Of a stretch of DNA of 64,000 nt, positions 1 to 11,624 are shown piece after piece (position 1 is the stretch's first letter; every line of letters starts with the position of its first letter). The notes below the pieces were generated by a model that was not told where the DNA came from, ran no database searches, and saw only the letters and a program-made list of their open reading frames with translations. Source of the stretch: Gerris lacustris (taxonomy: Eukaryota; Arthropoda; Insecta; Hemiptera; Gerridae). The stretch spans positions 63,890,228-63,954,227 of the forward strand of contig OX578283.1 in the NCBI GenBank assembly GCA_951217055.1. The letters run 5' to 3'. The position numbers and the translations under genes were made by a program.

Positions 1-1325
1 ATTAAAAACACTGGGCTAAGTAATTATGAACTTGTATATGAATAAGTTTTTCTGAGTTGTTTAAGACCAATTTTGTTTTATTTATGACGAATTGATTAAA
101 TTTACACTTAGATTATTCATTGACAATTATAGTTTTAGCATAATATTTATAACATTTTTTTTTTTATTTCTTTGATTTTTAATTAGTTATTTAATTTTAG
201 TAAGATCCAAATAATATTGATCAAATATATTTCAACTTTTAAACTTTTTGTAATGTTTCATTCGATAAGATGACTCTAGATACAAAAATGAATTAATAAT
301 GAAGCATAAAAATAAATATATTTTTAAAATAAAAAGTAATAATTTTTAACGAGAAATAAAATAGTAATATAATGAGATAATACAATAAAAAAAACTACAC
401 TGTTTTAATTTTTATAACGCAATCAATTTGCTAGCTTATAATAATTCTGTAATAAATATATTATTTTTATTGTTCTGTAATTCGATACTAAAATGTACCG
501 ACTTTATAAAAAAGGTTCTATGCAGGAAGCCAAGAGAATGGTTAATGTTACGGTAATAAATTTTCCAATTATAATAGGATTCCTTTGGAGTTATTTAAAG
601 CTTTTTGTATAGGATTTTAAGTGTGTATACGTCGGCGGAACGGAATCAAATAATTTTACAGTAACATTTTATATGTATGAAATAGTTGCAGTATAATTCT
701 CCGTGATATATTGACACTTTGAACTAAATAATATATTAGAAAATAGAATTGATTATGTACAGAATATAAAAATATTTCGAAATTTACGTCAAAACATATG
801 CAATAAATATCTATTAAGATATAAACTTAATTTTTATCTATTTATTATAATCCATGATAAGAGAATATCTAATTATATATTTTAAAATACAGGTTTCATT
901 TTTACTTGATTGTGTGCTAGTTATGTAAAATAGTTTGTTAAATCGTTACCCTTATTTATGGAAATTAGAAAAAAAGTAAAAGTGAAAAGACGAAATTATA
1001 AATTCGCAAAGAGATGAACTCGAAATGTTAGAAGATTAATACATTTTATTCTATAATGAATAAGTGAATAAAGATTATCCTAGAAAAGAGAAGCAGGTTT
1101 ATATATTGCAAGTAGAGCTTTCCAATTAAGAATTAAAATACTTAAAAAGCATTTTAAAAAGTAAATTTAGGATTTACTTGTGAAGGACTCACTAATTTAC
1201 TGTTTAAATGCCATTAAATCCAATAAATTGCATAACTAATATGAAGTAACGAATTCGTAAACTTAGAAAAGTATTCTTAAAGAGTAGAAGTAAATACATG
1301 GTTTTAAATTGAAAGGTATTTAACA

Positions 1326-1567
1326 GAATGTGGTTCAAAGATGGGTCAATTGAGGGATAAATTAAAACAACACCTCCTTCAAAGCCTCCTTTGCTATATT
1401 TTAACCCTCTCTTGGGTCATCCTCAAGCCTACCAATAGCTTTCAATCAAGTGTTTCTTTTGAAGGCTAGAGGTTGACCCAAGAGAGGGTTAAAATATAGC
1501 AAAGGATGCTTTGAAGGAGGTGTTGTTTTAATTTATCCCTCAATTGACCCATCTATGAACCACATTC
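1326..1567. mobile_element. foldback element with arms of about 100 bp
   Basis: The segment begins GAATGTGGTTC and ends in the reverse complement GAACCACATTC. Between them the two arms (about 1326-1425 and 1465-1567) are nearly perfect inverted copies, sharing GGGTCAATTGAGGGATAAAT and, further in, AACCCTCTCTTGGGTCA. The short centre is unique. The layout is that of a non-autonomous foldback or MITE-type element. I could not see a clear target duplication. Confidence 0.8.
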
Positions 1568-2048
1568 ATCAATAAAAAGGGATAAACATAAACATAGTAA
1601 AAAGGTATTTAAAAGTTTTTCAGTCTTCTTTTATATTAAAAATAATACATAATAATACGTACCTACTAAGTAATGTTTGATCCATATTTATAAAATAAAC
1701 TAAATAGCACAACGAACTCGTATATTCATTATTCGTATTCGTTAATTCGTTTTGTATTCATAATTGTATTCGTAAATTCATTTTATTTGATAATTCATTG
1801 TCTTGGGAAAAGTAGTATAATTCATTAGCATAAAGATATTATTTTTATTACATCGTTAACTTAAAATGGGCGTTAGCAAAAAGAAAAGGAAACAATTTTA
1901 TAGCCTCATTCAGTTTAAAAAAATATTTAAATTATTGTTAGGAGCAATGGCAAATTCAAGAATGGTTCTTGGGAACATATTTTCTTTGAAATCAAATGGA
2001 TGAATACAAGTGCATTGGTTTAAGTTTTGGAAATTGAAAAATCATCTA

Positions 2049-2110
2049 CCTCCGTAGTGCACAATGGTTAGCACTTATGCCTGCTGAATCAGAGGTCGGT
2101 GGATCGAGAC
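2049..2110 (+). repeat. tRNA-like SINE head
   Basis: The sequence has an A-box-like stretch (TAGTGCACAATGGTTAGC) and, about 30 bases later, a B-box-like GGTGGATCGAGAC. Spacing is as in a tRNA gene, but no good acceptor stem closes it, so it is a tRNA-derived repeat head and not a working tRNA gene. Confidence 0.55.
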
Positions 2111-2210
2111 TTGTCCAAGTGAAAGATTTTTTACAGGTAAATCAACTGCCGACTTAAGCCGGCAGTTGATTTACCTGTAAAAAAAAATCTTTCAATTAGA
2201 CGAGTCTCGA
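2104..2210. repeat. palindrome with arms of about 50 bp
   Basis: TCGAGAC at 2104-2110 pairs with GTCTCGA at 2204-2210, and the arms stay complementary to a centre at CCGACTTAAGCCGG. The inner arms read TACAGGTAAATCAACTGCC and its complement. It overlaps the 3' end of the tRNA-like head, so the B-box-like sequence forms the outer end of the hairpin. Confidence 0.85.
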
Positions 2211-2771
2211 ATCACAAACTTCGTTACATGAAATTTCGTTTCATCCAAGCCTATTTACTCTACCGCGCCTAAAGAAGTTTCACTTAAAAAATATTTTCAT
2301 TTTTTGGTAGGAGCAAATAAAAATTCAAGAATGGTTCTTGGTGAACATATTATATTCTTGGAAAGGAAATGGATGAATACAAGTGCACTGCTTTAAGTTT
2401 GGAATTTCTGATGATAATGGTAAAGCTAATAAATGATTTTTTCTTTGATAAAGAATGTTATTAAAGAGAAAAATATATATATTTAATGAATCCAACTTAT
2501 TAAAATGCTGCAGGTATGTCAGTTGTCCAAATGATTGAAAACAAACAATTTGGTAAGGATAAGAGATAATGTAAACTTTATGTTGCTCCTTCCATTCATA
2601 TCAAATTTATCCTGGGGTCCTTTGGGCAAATGATCATCCTTGGGAAGTATGAAAGGACCAAGTTAAACTAGGAACAAGAAATTGTGAAGGATCCAAGAAT
2701 CGTTCTCTTTCGTTAAGATCTAGATTTACAGATCCTAAATTACATATTTTTAAATAAATCTATGAACTTAC

Positions 2772-3186
2772 CAGTGATGGGATTGATGAGGAAGCTGGAA
2801 TTGCTGGGGATGAGGCTGTATCTAACTGCAGCGTTTTCACCAAGATCCGGATCTTTAGCTGAAACTTGTCCAACCAACGAGCCCCTTGGTAGATTCTCTT
2901 CGACGCTGAAGACATAACCTTCAGAATGGATGAAAGCCGGTGGGTTATCATTAGCATCTTCAACCTTGACAGTGATAACAGCAGTAGCAGTAGCCGGTGG
3001 TGAACCGTTATCAAGAGCAGCAACTCGAAGCTTATACTCAGATCTTGTTTCTCTGTCTAAAGCACGTTTGAGGTAAAGCCAACCGGAATTTGGGAACATA
3101 CCAAATTCAGGAGCATCTCCAAGAAGTTTGTAAGTTAGACGTGCATTGTTACCAGTGTCTAAATCAACCGCAGTTACTTGGACAAC
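2772..3186 (-). CDS. ds: dachsous exon, most 3' in this window (one EC and part of another)
   Basis: This exon follows a TTTCAG acceptor and ends in phase 1 before a consensus GTAAGT donor. It encodes residues 408-545. It continues the fifth repeat with VDLDTGNNARLTYKL, then FPNSGWLYL at 438-446, LDRE at 450-453, LDNGSPP at 465-471 and the linker DANDN at 484-488. It then begins a sixth repeat with VEENLPRGS and AKDPDLGENAAVRYSL (517-532) and stops at NPIT+G. The DLDTGNNAR and FPNSGWLYL strings and the DLGENAAVRYSL string are the strongest pointers to Dachsous rather than Fat. A sequon NSS lies at 536. The next exon must be 3' of this one, beyond position 1; I found no cadherin-like frame in 1-2700. 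Confidence 0.95.
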
Positions 3187-3370
3187 CTGAAACAAAAGCA
3201 ATACATTCAATTAAATAAAAATATTAACCAGCCATATCCAATTGTATGAGCATTAAGTAATCAAGCATTCTTGTAGTCGTGAAAGACAAATATTCATACA
3301 GGTCTTTTATAGGTTTGAGAATAGCCTTAGTGTTTAAAATAAGAAATAAAAGAGGTAGGAAGATGGACAG

Positions 3371-3593
3371 TTCTTTAGATTGTTACTCCCCTAATAAAAA
3401 AACAGAGGGAAGTAACAATCTAAAGAAGGTGTACGGAATGTTCTTCTTTAGACTGTTACTCCCTTATAAAAACAGAAGTGTGATACTTCTTTCTCTCAAA
3501 GTGCAATTGACTGAACATCCCTCTTTCTTAATAGTTATTTAGTCAAAGTCATTTTTATTTTAAATAAACATAGGGGAGTAACAATCTAAAGAA
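3371..3593. mobile_element. 223-bp MITE, family A (perfect 23-bp inverted ends)
   Basis: The first and last 23 bases (3371-3393 and 3571-3593) are exact inverted repeats beginning TTCTTTAGATTGTTACTCCC. Internal copies of the same motif occur at about 3409-3429 and 3444-3462. A second copy lies at 41463-41684 in the opposite orientation. No coding capacity. The family is not assigned to a superfamily because the target duplication is not clear. Confidence 0.85.
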
Positions 3594-4926
3594 TTACCGA
3601 AATATTAAGGTGCTTGACACAAAGAGATTCCAAAAATAATCAATAATCTGTAGAAAGAGCATTAAAAACAACAATTACCTATTTGGCAATCTCTAATAAC
3701 TCCAATTTGGCGTAAACATATCTCCCACACTACAGCTAAAAACAAGAAAATTTGAAGAAACTATAAAAGTACATAGAAGGTGCACATAAATCTAATAATA
3801 GTGATGAGACGCTAGATGTGAAAATTCACATAACCGCCAACACATTCAGGATATCTAATCAACCACAATTTAATATCAATAACCCCAATTTAAGGACGAA
3901 TTTTCATTAAAAATAAAGCATCTTCTACCTAATGCTAAATAATAAATTAAAATGTTTACTTATTTTAACTTTTTATTTAAAAAAAAATAAAGATACTTTG
4001 AAAACAACACTCATTAAATCAGATGATTATTTTTTTTCCTTAATCAAGGCTATTTTAATTTTAACTACTCGATAATTGACTTCTCTTTAGGAGCAAAGAG
4101 AAACAAAAAAGACGAAGAAGAACAAAAAAAAAACTTTAGGTTGATCGTTCTTTTCTTTCCTTCTAAAACGTGAGTCACTGGAATTTTTAATAGCTACTGC
4201 AATAAGGGGATTCTACTTAAATGCAAATCAGACTTGTCTCTTTAAAATACGAAGATTTCATTTAAAATATCCCTCTCTTCTAGTGTTTCGTGTTTTTTTT
4301 TTTTTTTTTTAGTAGAATGAATCAATTTTAAACTTCAAGAAAGGGTTTTTCTAGAAAAGAAAACAACAAATTTGCTTTTTAAAGAGATAGACTCTTAAGT
4401 CAATATATGAAAATCAACAAGACGTTAAAGAAATGTAAGTGAATTCAATTATACTTAACACTTTGATAAATTGTTCTCACCATGAAATAGTTTGTAACTT
4501 TAGTAGTTTAAGAAAAGACAACACCTTTTTTTTTATCGTGTTTTATAAGTAGCCAGCTTTACACGATAGAAGTTAACTTTGAATTTAAATGTAGTCGAGA
4601 CACTTGTGTTAATTTTTTTTTCTCCCATATGATCCGGTGGTAATGGCATTTTTAACCCATATGGCTATCAATACCAGTAGTTACGAACCGCTAAACATTG
4701 AACTTACTAAAAGAATTTATAACAGCAAATATTTGCATCTTCTTATCTATGTTAAATTAAAAGTACAAATCATTAAGTAAGACTTTATTATCCAAAGTTA
4801 AGCTGTTAATGCTGGGAACATTTTTTTTTTAAGAAGAATATTATATTATTGATATAAGAAGAGCTCGAGTAGGAAAAAAAGTAAGCAAGATTATCAGACA
4901 CACATTATTCAGAATTATTTTTAACA

Positions 4927-4963
4927 ACCTGAAAAAGCTTCGAACATTAGTTTCGAAACGTCA
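4927..4963 (+). repeat. small hairpin with CGAAAC signature
   Basis: CCTGA at the left pairs with TCAGG at the right. Between them TTCGAA and TTTCGAAAC form an inner stem. The CTGAA..stem..CGAAAC layout recurs at several loci in this window and is typical of retroelement 3' regions. Confidence 0.5.
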
Positions 4964-5499
4964 GGAAAAAGCATTACTAAATTAACTTGATATATATAAT
5001 AACCATTGCACAATGGAATAAACGATATCAAAGATTTGTATTAATCATTTAAGTTCTCAAGAGCTAAAGATTCATACTGAATTATTGAATCAGCAAATAG
5101 TAAATGATTTTTGATATAATACAGATTGCCCTGCTGAAAGTTGGCAATCTTCAAACTGGTCAATGGCACGGCGTAATTGGTCAATGTCTCAAAACAAAAC
5201 CTGCTAATCAAGGGTGGAGCAAATGTAGAGAGCTTTGACTTGATAATTGTAAGCTGTAAACATCTAAAAATGACCTTAATTTGAAATGTTTCTTAAATTT
5301 ATTACTTTTGCTTAAGAAAGTATTAAACATTTGAAGAGTTAGTACTGTTTTGTTTATTTTCAAATCTTGAGAACATAAGGATTTAAATTAAGGGATGGTT
5401 TATAAATGAAAACGATATCGCCAACTAAGAAGTAAGAAATGAAAAAGAAGAGGAAGGAAGGTAAGACGGAATTGGCAAGAAAAATTGCAGTTTTTAGCA

Positions 5500-8220
5500 G
5501 AGCCGGTGTCACAGCAAACGGAGACAAATAGTCCTGTCAGGTAGTAAGGCGACGACGTGTTAAACTCCCAATTTTTGGTGCCTTAGCTCCGCTTCGGAAT
5601 AAGGAAAAAGAAGAAGAAATAAAAAAAAAGAGAAAAAACAAAAACTGTGAAAAAAGTATCTTGTACCCTTATGTCTTTATCGAAGGAATGTCTCGCTCGT
5701 TTTGCAGTCCAGTCTTAATTTATTGGCCTTTTAAGAGTCAATCTACCTCAATAATCACTCTGACCGAAAACTTAATATTTTACTTGGTTTGATTTACACC
5801 TTGGGGTAAGGTAAGGAGTGATTCATTAGGTTTATTTCGTTCGATAAACTCGTGTATTGTTTCCGCTGCTTTCGAGATCAACATTTTTAAGGGGATTGGA
5901 ATCGCATACGCTTCAAAAACCGGTACGTACTCTTTAACGAACAGAACATCTTAGAGAAGTTAAAATAAACAAGGTAACGATTAGTTCAATCAACGAACGT
6001 TTAAATGATTTTTAATTCTTAGTTTAATATTTCTTCAATAGTTAATAGTCGGGTTAATACATGGCAAACCGATGAAATTTGAAAAGTTCATCGGTCTTTA
6101 AAGACGTCTAACATTTTACCATTTAAAAAAAATAGTTTGGAGTCGTTTAAGCCGAAGTGAAGTTGATTTTTACTATTACACAGTTAAATATGGGAGTCTA
6201 TATGGGGAATACATATATATATTATTATCTTATATATATTATAAATGGAGGATAGTTGTAATGACGGACGGACTATGATGACCGATCGTAACTCATTCCG
6301 TCCGTTCGGTCCCTTGATGAACCCCTTCTGTAAATCGGTATTTTGTTCTAATTACCATGGGGCTGTTAATTGCCAGTTAGCCTTCTCCGATTGCTAACCG
6401 ATGCGATACTTACCCCCTACAAAACGGTCACCCCCCCTCTCCGACAAATGACTCCGACTCCAGATGACCCAACCTTTTACAACGGAAACAAATGACTTTC
6501 GTTTAAGACAAAAAAAAATACCTATCTCTCTGCACAAAAATATCGAAAACTAATTCATATTAATTTTAAACTCGTGTAAGGTATTTATAACTGGAAGTTT
6601 CTGTATAATACCTTCCCTGCACTAAAAGAAAACATCCTACTCAATTAAAAGAACGATTTTCTGAGTGAAGGATATTCGAAGTTTAGGCCGTGAATCGTTT
6701 AGTCGGTGGTTGTAAAACTCACTTGAAAAACACGAGCGCTAAGTGAAGTCCGTGGAAAAGATGACCGATAGCGTACAAACATCGGTTTGCAAGAGCACGA
6801 ATTAACGGTTATCTGAATTACAAGGCTCATTGGAAAGTCAGAGAGGATGTGATATACGTACAGGTAGGTCTAGAGGTGTCGTCGAGTAGAGTCGGTCCGG
6901 CACGTAAGACTAATAAGAAACTAATTGCGTGGGGCGGGACAATGCCAGCCCCGCTCCCCTTGTCACTCGGTATTATGTTAATGACAGGCCCAGTATTGTC
7001 GAACCTTTTATCGTGATGGATCGATGAATGATGATTCTTCGGGTGTTGCTCCGTGTAGGCGACACCGCCCGAAGAATCTCCACGTACCCAGACAACATCC
7101 GATAAGGAGAGCAACTTCGGACACTATCCCGACTCGAGACTTTTTTTTACTTCCCCCCACCGAGGTCCGTATTAATTGTCGAGTTATGTTTTAATACGGA
7201 GGACTCTCGGAGCGGGGCATTGTCGGGTACGGGACGGGGCACAATGGGCCCTCCTTGTCGGGACCATTGTCCCCGGGACCTTGGGATAATTACTTGGGCC
7301 CGGTATTGATAGATGGATCTGGGACCGGGGTGAAAAGGTCGGGACATCACAGAGGAATCCACCCGGCCAGACCAAATACCACAGACAAACCACACCGTCC
7401 GCTTCCAGACAATACGATAAACCCAGGCCGCTCTACAAATAACCCCTGTCCCAGCTTAAAAGTTTATATAATTATATCTAAAAGTTTCCAGTTAATAAAA
7501 AGAGAGTACGAGAAAATATCATGCGTAATCTAGAAAGAGAATCACAAGTTTAAAAAAGTATCGCTGGAAATTTTCATTTAAAATTCCAAGTGAGCCCGAG
7601 TATTAAGCTAAGGATATTGCCGACTAGATTAAGGACTTTCAGTCATCGACAAACTCCAACTATATTATTTATATTATTACTATATAGTTTGCCGGGGTGG
7701 AAGACAGATGCTAAGTCTGAGCTATGGGCAGCTAACGACTGACCGCTGAGTAGAAGGTTCATCAGCATCAATAATCCTTCGACTGGACAGGGATGGAATA
7801 GAAGAAAAAGACCCGGCCAGCCAAATTACCCAGAGACGAAGAACTGACCACTCCTGATGGCTACCTATCCACACCCACTACCTTCTCTTCTACTGGCAGA
7901 TTACACCGACCGCACCGCCCCTTACACCCACCCCTGGAATTTTCCATTAAAAATATCCCTCCTCATCCAAACACCTATAATACACTCTTCTCCGGGTCCT
8001 GTATTCCGACCCGGCCGGCCATTATAAGCGTCGCCTCCAATTACTACGGTAAAAATCCTGTGAAAAATTATACCACGCATCCCGATCATCTCCTACTTTT
8101 TTTGTAATACGGATCGGTTTAGGGTCGGAGCTACATAAAGCTCGTGACCTATCTTCATGTAACAGGTTCATAAAGAGTGATCGGACCCTACGTGAGTTAG
8201 TTCCCATCATTCATTATTAT
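5500..8220. other. GC-raised unique block in intron
   Basis: Relative to the roughly 25-30 per cent GC around it, this block, above all 6240-7470 and 7690-8200, looks close to 45-50 per cent GC by eye and is rich in CpG. It contains no long open frame that resembles a protein and no repeat seen elsewhere in the window. It holds several short inverted repeats (for example 7033-7078) and ATTGT/ACAAT sites in GC-rich context. An intronic enhancer cluster or an unannotated transcript is possible; neither is shown. Confidence 0.5.
7033..7078. repeat. 11-bp-stem hairpin
   Basis: GATTCTTCGGG at 7033-7043 is the exact inverse of CCCGAAGAATC at 7068-7078, with a short TGT/ACA continuation inside. It is too far from any exon to be a splicing signal and no T-run follows it. 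Confidence 0.6.
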
Positions 8221-8675
8221 TATAACGTCGGCTCGAGTTTAAAAGGGTATTAAAAATACTAGATTCATCTTGCTGACCATCACAATCTAAACAATTTAAC
8301 TTAATAGAAGACCAATATAAAAAAAACAAAAAAAAACAAAAAAAAAAACAGGAGGACTACACATAAAAAAAATCTAACCTTCATAATATCAAATACCCCA
8401 GAAACCAGTGAAAAAAATCACTATAACCTTTCAATGTGTGATAATTGTCAAACACACCCTGCAGACCTGTCATAAACTATAATTTTAAGAATGGAATCGA
8501 ATGCTAAAAGGTGCGTATAGCACATAACAATAATTGTTTCACTTTAACTATTCCAAAATGTCAACATTATTAGCTATTTCTTATTTCTAGGTTTGGTCAA
8601 ACAATTTAAAACAAGTAAAATTCTAAAATTGATTAAATTACTAGCTATTGAAACATTTTATAAAAGGTTACATAC

Positions 8676-9080
8676 CTGTGAATTGAGAGGGAGGGATTCC
8701 GAAACTGGAACGGAGTACTCAGGTCTTTCGAATACAGGTGGATTGTCGTTGACATCTTGGACCTCGATAAGCAAACTCAAATTGGCCGAAAGAGGTGGCT
8801 GACCTCTGTCAGTGGCGGAGATCAAAAGGCTGTGTCTTTGAGATGTTTCATAATCCAATGGCGACGTAAGCGATACATGACCACTAGAAGAATCCACTCT
8901 GAAGCCGTCACCTCCGAGCAACCTGTAGGAAACTCTTCCGTTCTCTCCGGAATCTCGATCAGCAGCTTGAGCAGAGTAGAGGGCTACTCCTACTTCCACA
9001 CTTTCAGGTACAGAAATGCGAACTTTGTTCGAACCAAATTCAGGTTGATTGTCGTTAACGTCTTCGATGGTAACTAGCAC
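8676..9080 (-). CDS. ds: dachsous exon (one complete EC repeat and flanking linkers)
   Basis: This 405-bp exon (135 codons, phase 0 at both ends) lies between TTACAG and GTATGT. It encodes residues 273-407. It begins with the linker VTIEDVNDNQPEF (DVNDN at 279-283) and carries a canonical EC repeat: VPES at 296-299, ADRDSGENG at 312-320, SGHVSL, LDYE at 347-350, ATDRGQPP at 361-368, and a closing DVNDN at 381-385. It then starts the next repeat (YSVPVSESLPL). All calcium-binding motifs of this repeat are present. One sequon (NLS, 372) is visible. The last residues (LNSQ) join directly to VVQVTAVDLD of the following exon. Gene identity rests on the whole joined protein. Confidence 0.96.
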
Positions 9081-9169
9081 CTGTAAGAAAGATAAATACA
9101 TTAATTATATTTATTGTTATACGATAACACCCGTTCGATGACCAGGTTCATATACACCCAATATATTAA

Positions 9170-9477
9170 CCCTTTATAGGGCAAGTCAAAAATTAAATTT
9201 TTGTCGCTAACGGTCAGTGTCCACTTAAGGGGACACCCTGAAAACCCCTTGGTTTAGTTTGTCTCAGCTGTTTATAGACTGATTTTGTAATGATGGATTT
9301 AAAAAGCATTATTGCGTCGATATAAAGACATATCGATAGTGTTTTTGTTTGAAAACATGACGTATTTTTTTTATTTTCTCTTCTAGAACTATATATACAT
9401 AGTAGCTATACATATCAATATATATGTCTTGCCCATTCAGGGTACCTCATATATATTAGACACTAACCTATAAAGGG
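9170..9477. mobile_element. piggyBac-like MITE, 308 bp, in TTAA
   Basis: The element starts CCCTTTATAGGGCAAGTC and ends CCTATAAAGGG, giving 11-bp inverted ends, and is flanked on both sides by TTAA (9166-9169 and 9478-9481). A subterminal GGGCAAG/CTTGCCC pair lies further in. TTAA targets and CCYTTT ends are hallmarks of the piggyBac superfamily. There is no transposase. Confidence 0.85.
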
Positions 9478-10288
9478 TTAAGAAAGAAATACAATCCCAA
9501 TTATATGGGTTTCTGTAAGACCCCAGAAGAAAGGAGTCGCTTGAAATTAACTGAATCGTTGTGACGAATGAACTAATGACTATTTAATTTCGTTTAAATT
9601 GTAATACATTCTTAGATAAAACGAACTACATTAAAATAGGATACAATCATAGATAAAAAACCTTCTTATAAAATAATCGGTGCATTATATATATATAAGT
9701 CATTAGTAATTGCAAAGAAATTGCTCGTTACAATTTGTTCTAAAATAACTGTAAAATAACACAGAGAACATTACAGTTATATCAAATAAATATGTCATAC
9801 AGTCATTAATTGTTATTTTGTACTTCGTACAATTCCTTAACATTAAAATATTATGTGCACGGTGATCATCAAACTTAATGCACTTAAAAGAATTTTCAAG
9901 AATATTTGTTCACTGAGTAAATAGACAAACAACTGAAAAACCCAAACATTAAATTTCACTCAGCCAAATAAACCGACTTAAGAAGTGACTCGGGCAGAAA
10001 AAAGAGTATTATTTAACAAAAGTCTTTCCCTTATCATTTTTTTTGTCTTAAAAGAATATTTGGAATTGGTAAACAACAGTTAAAAGCTAAATGTTCGTTT
10101 CATCTTTTTTCGATGCACCGCCAACTAATGCAAATAATATATTATTAGAGATGAAATAATTCATAATATAATCATTTTAAATGAAAGATTTATTTGATCT
10201 ATGATGTTACGTCAGCGTTAAGAGTGGTGGAAGACATTATGATGAAATAAATAACACATTACAACATTCTGAGAATTAAAATCGGTTA

Positions 10289-10506
10289 TGAGGTTATTAT
10301 CCCCTTAATTTTAGTGTAAGATACTCCATAAGATCACAATTTATGAGGTAAGACACTAATTAGAATACAAAACACAATGATTACTTAAAGTAAGTTTATC
10401 CCCTTAATTTTAGTGTAAGATATCTCTATTCTTACCCCATAAGATCACAATTTATGGGGTAAGACACACTAATTAGAGTACAAAACAATGATTACTTAAA
10501 CTAACA
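10289..10506. repeat. tandem duplication of a hairpin-bearing segment (about 110 bp twice)
   Basis: Two copies share ATCCCCTTAATTTTAGTGTA, ATAAGATCACAATTTATG and CAATGATTACTTAAA. Each has an inverted repeat; in the second, CTTACCCCATAA pairs with TTTATGGGGTAAG, and outer strings CTTAATTTTAGTGT and ACACTAATTAGAG extend the fold. Confidence 0.75.
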
Positions 10507-10646
10507 TTAATAATTTCGAATAATGTATCATTTTAGAAGAAGAAGAAGACAGGAATCGAAGTATTAGTCAGTGCGAATGACTTCATTCCTTAAGTTATCG
10601 TATTCATTCCAAAATGAAGTTAATTACTGTATCAACACATTAAAAA

Positions 10647-10781
10647 GGTGAAATCTGCATTACGAAGGGTTTGAATCCGACGATTGCTTCCACTACTGGA
10701 AGAATCTTTTTACCCTGAAGATACTTCCAGTAGTGGAAGCGAAACGTCGGACTTCAACCCCTTCGTGACGTGGATTTCACC
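10647..10781. repeat. 135-bp hairpin with arms of about 55 bp
   Basis: GGTGAAATC at the left pairs with GGATTTCACC at the right, and the arms are complementary through GCTTCCACTACTGGAAG and its inverse. The right half contains a CTGAAGATA-stem-CGAAAC string. Imperfect direct repeats (CTGTATCAACACATTA, CCGTATCAACGCAGTA) flank it at about 10628 and 10825. Confidence 0.8.
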
Positions 10782-11624
10782 GGAAAGCCAAGCTGTTTAT
10801 TAAGAGTCTACCCGCGGAAAGCTACCGTATCAACGCAGTATAATTTATTTATCCTTTACGAAAAAAAGAGTTATTGTACTGTTAGCTTGACATAAAAGTT
10901 GTTTAATTACGATTAAAAGTTTAATCATTATAAACTAAGTGAAACAGGATCAAACTTTTTTTTTCTTAATCGTAAGGTTAGCCAATTCTTTGGTAAAAGG
11001 ACGTTGTTAAGACATTGTATTTACAGAGTTGTACTTCATTGTAAGCCGTCCTAATAGAAGGTTCTTAAAGGCGGACAACACTGTACTCAGAATAAATCCT
11101 GGTTCTGGATGCTGGAGGGTTGGTACCTTGATGAAAAGAGTGCTCCTTGTCTTCTTTTTTTCTCCGAGCGGACCCGTTATCAAGATGCTTTGTTCACTGG
11201 ACTAAATCAAGCAAGTGTAGCCGAAGCTTGCGAACTCTCAGTACCCTCTTGGGTACCGCCCCGACCAACTCAGCAGTTAAAACAATGAAAACACACAGCT
11301 GGGACCCTTTTTTTTGCATAGGACTCGACATATTTCATTAGGCATTGCATTAAAAGAAAGAACTTTCCAACGGTCCTTCTTACACACCACTAACTAACTT
11401 GAAATAACAGATAACAAAGTTCGTTCCTAAATCCAAACTGATTGTCTTTATGGAAAAATGTCATAGTTGATGAGGGGTATAAAAACAATGGTTTTATCAT
11501 TTTAAAAAAATCTTAATTATCAATATATTTAGCTGTCTGTGATTGTAAAAAGTACATCCAATCCTTATCTCTTATTACCCGTGTTTTTAAATATATCTAT
11601 TATCGTCGAGTGAAAGCGGAAGAA

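Larger units (their letters stand above)
1912..2404. repeat. direct duplication flanking a tRNA-like palindromic insert
   Basis: Positions 1912-2037 and 2277-2404 are diverged copies of one segment: both contain TTCAAGAATGGTTCTTGG, a GAACATAT string, and AAATGGATGAATACAAGTGC. The 240 bases between them hold a tRNA-like head and a palindrome. An insertion inside a tandem duplication, or a capture event, would give this pattern. Confidence 0.75.
1..2771 (-). other. dachsous intron (3' side, open at window edge)
   Basis: AT-rich non-coding DNA. Positions 1-1325 and 1570-1910 show only A/T-rich unique sequence with homopolymer runs. A foldback element sits at 1326-1567, and a duplicated segment around a palindromic tRNA-like insert at 1912-2404. 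Positions 2405-2771 hold nothing I recognise. The donor of the exon at 2772 opens this intron. Confidence 0.8.
3187..8675 (-). other. dachsous intron, 5.5 kb
   Basis: The intron lies between two exons that join in phase 0. It contains a 223-bp inverted-end element (3371-3593), plain A/T-rich sequence at 3600-4920, a small hairpin at 4927-4963, and more A/T-rich sequence to about 5450. From about 5500 to 8200 the composition is clearly richer in G and C, without repeats I recognise. Positions 8240-8675 return to A/T-rich sequence with an A-rich run at 8320-8350. Confidence 0.85.

Noticed and set aside
1..2700. Next 3' dachsous exon
   Set aside because: I looked for a minus-strand frame continuing the EC repeat after NPITG with an AG acceptor and found none with cadherin motifs.
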